Assembly (NCBI RefSeq): GCF_000701345.1 | Contig: NZ_JNIJ01000024.1 | Location: forward strand, 35,639 to 99,638 | Length of the DNA stretch: 64,000 nucleotides | Source: Bradyrhizobium sp. URHD0069 | GTDB lineage: Bacteria; Pseudomonadota; Alphaproteobacteria; Rhizobiales; Xanthobacteraceae | Reading direction: 5' to 3' | Part shown: piece after piece, positions 62,970 through 64,000 of the stretch | Numbering within the stretch: position 1 is the stretch's first letter | Layout of the letters: every line of letters starts with the position of its first letter | Made by a program: the position numbers and the translations under genes | The notes under the pieces: generated by a model | What the model was told of the DNA's origin: nothing | The model's database searches: none | The model's input: only the letters and a program-made list of their open reading frames with translations

Positions 62970-63164
62970 GAGCGCTACCCTCGCCGAAAGCCGCGTCAAA
63001 GATGGCAAGTTCGCCGTAGTAATTCCAGATCAGGCAGATCGAGAACCGCATATGAATTCCATAAAGAATTCTGCGCCGGTGCACGCGGCCACGGCTTTTC
63101 GGCATAGGTACGAGTCCGCGTTCCCGCGGCGCGATGCGCCCGAGGCTTTGACTGAATTTGGACC

Positions 63165-63830
63165 CTCTTCATAAACAGAGGGCGCAGGGAAAGCCGGGTG
63201 CCCGCTGCACCCGCAGCCCGTGTGCATTGGTAGTAAGCACACGGTAGTCACCACAGGTACCCCGGAACACCCGGCCTTCCCTGCGCAATGGTTTTAACGG
63301 CTTATGTCGTGCTCTCCCCGGCGACGAATTCGTTTTGTCACCGTCGTCGGCGGATTGAAGGTTTTGCCGAACCCGGTTGGGCTCGCAAAACCTCCGCCGA
63401 CTTGACACCAGCAACGGGTGCCAGGACCACACGGTTTTGCCGTACGCGCCCCGTCTTCGCCAAGAGGCTTCGCCGGGCTGTGCACCTCCGGCGAAACTTT
63501 AGTGAAAACGGAAGCAGCGCCGTCCGTCTGCGCGCCGGTTGTTCGCTCACGAACTCTTTGACAAGCCGCCCTGCGATTCCGATTGCGCGCCCGACGCTGC
63601 CGCGTCCACCGCATCCCACCGCGCGTTCGTGACGATCGCGAGCCGCCCCTCTTGTCGGGTGAGACGGGCGAGCTTGTAGGCGTGATTTGCCCGACAGCGA
63701 AAGCGGTTTATTTTGAGCGGCCGGACTGGACAGGCCAAATCACGTTGGATTCGCTGAGACAATTGGCGTTTCCGCGCGATGCTGAGCGACGCCCTCAGTC
63801 CTCGTGGTGATGAGCGCCAGCGCGTGTGAC
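63165..63830. repeat. Dispersed-repeat region with nested inverted repeats (Bradyrhizobium type)
   Basis: GCGCAGGGAAAGCCGGGTG (63182-63200) pairs with CACCCGGCCTTCCCTGCGC (63268-63286) at 18 of 19 positions; CCGTGTGC/GCACACGG (63218-63225/63237-63244) nests inside. A further pair, GGTTTTGC...GCAAAACC with TCGGCGGA...TCCGCCGA, lies at about 63347-63403. I recall this block, including GGTGCCAGGACCACACGGTT, as a multi-copy Bradyrhizobium sequence; not checked here. Open frames within it are not called as genes. Confidence 0.6.
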
Positions 63831-63881
63831 GATGCTTCGCATGGGGCGGGAGAACCATGAGGCCTCGACCTTACCCGCAGC

Positions 63882-63925
63882 CATCCTTCGAGACGCGCGC
63901 GATGCGCGCTCCTCAGAGCCTGACC
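63882..63925. repeat. REP-like palindromic repeat (same family as in uvrA)
   Basis: CATCCTTCGAGACGCGCGC...GATGCGCGCTCCTCAGAGCC is a single unit of the repeat seen twice in inverted orientation inside uvrA (17895-18022). The right end differs slightly (CAGAGCCTGAC instead of CAGGATGAGG). Confidence 0.7.
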
Positions 63926-63983
63926 GAAAAAGAAAGTTGAGTGATTCCAGCCCGTTGTGATTCCTTCGTGTTTGCGAAGACTC

Positions 63984-64000
63984 GAGGGAGCACAACATGT
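63984..64000 (+). other. Likely start of a gene cut by the window edge
   Basis: GAGGGAG at 63984-63990 is followed after six nt by ATG at 63997, a well-spaced start. Only four coding bases are visible, so nothing can be said of the product. Confidence 0.35.

Noticed and set aside
63169..63858. Several overlapping open frames on both strands
   Set aside because: They lie in a repeat block with inverted arms, are Arg/Gly/Pro-rich, and conflict with one another.

Overview
The window is a GC-rich, densely coding piece of an alphaproteobacterial chromosome. Protein style and gene order point to Bradyrhizobium or a close relative (Nitrobacteraceae). Pointers are the cluster gyrA - coaD - two cyclophilins - queA - tgt, the yajC-secDF block, the long nagZ-scpA-scpB-tatABC-serS-surE-pcm-lytM block, an ExoR-like Sel1 protein, GTTC-N7-GTTC (alphaproteobacterial) LexA boxes, and several families of palindromic intergenic repeats. 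Genus assignment is inference; no rRNA or tRNA gene was seen.

Layout. 0-5.7 kb: an amidohydrolase divergent from a GntR/FCD regulator, a secreted caspase-like protein, cysK followed by an orphan BrnA-type antitoxin, and a zinc-ribbon protein. 5.7-7.0 kb: gene debris, with a second copy of the tgt 3' end and a SOS-response-associated peptidase (SRAP) gene split around a small secreted-protein gene. 7.0-15.7 kb: the tgt-queA-ppi-coaD-gyrA-ssb housekeeping block on the minus strand. 16-20.2 kb: an Omp25-like porin and uvrA, which carries an in-frame palindromic repeat insertion. 20.4-29.7 kb: accessory DNA with a PLP sulfur enzyme, a AAA ATPase and its decayed duplicate, a 28-residue membrane microprotein, an SPW protein, tandem GNAT proteins, a Tat-exported FAH-family protein, an MltB-type transglycosylase and a DUF1127 protein. 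29.8-37.8 kb: trmFO, a kinase-like/AMP-binding-C fusion, homologues of the mitochondrial complex I assembly factors NDUFAF6 and NDUFAF3 directly after secF-secD-yajC, and a DUF815 ATPase. 38-52.8 kb: cell envelope, Tat, chromosome segregation and tRNA charging genes, then argS, dgt and erpA. 52.8-63 kb: a frameshifted amidohydrolase, an RND efflux pair, xthA, exoR-ilvD and a cytochrome P450. 63-64 kb: a dispersed-repeat region with nested inverted repeats.

How it fits together. Several blocks form functional sets: DNA damage (ssb and uvrA each with an exact LexA-type box, xthA), queuosine tRNA modification (tgt, queA), protein export (yajC, secD, secF, tatABC), chromosome condensation (scpA, scpB), and peptidoglycan turnover and division (nagZ, SPOR protein, LytM factor, MltB). 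I found no CRISPR array, phage or complete insertion sequence. The most unusual items are the repeat inside uvrA, the NDUFAF3/NDUFAF6 homologue pair, the kinase/AMP-binding-C fusion, a Tgt that lacks its zinc cysteines, and the debris fields beside tgt and the AAA ATPase. All functions are read from sequence motifs; no search was run.
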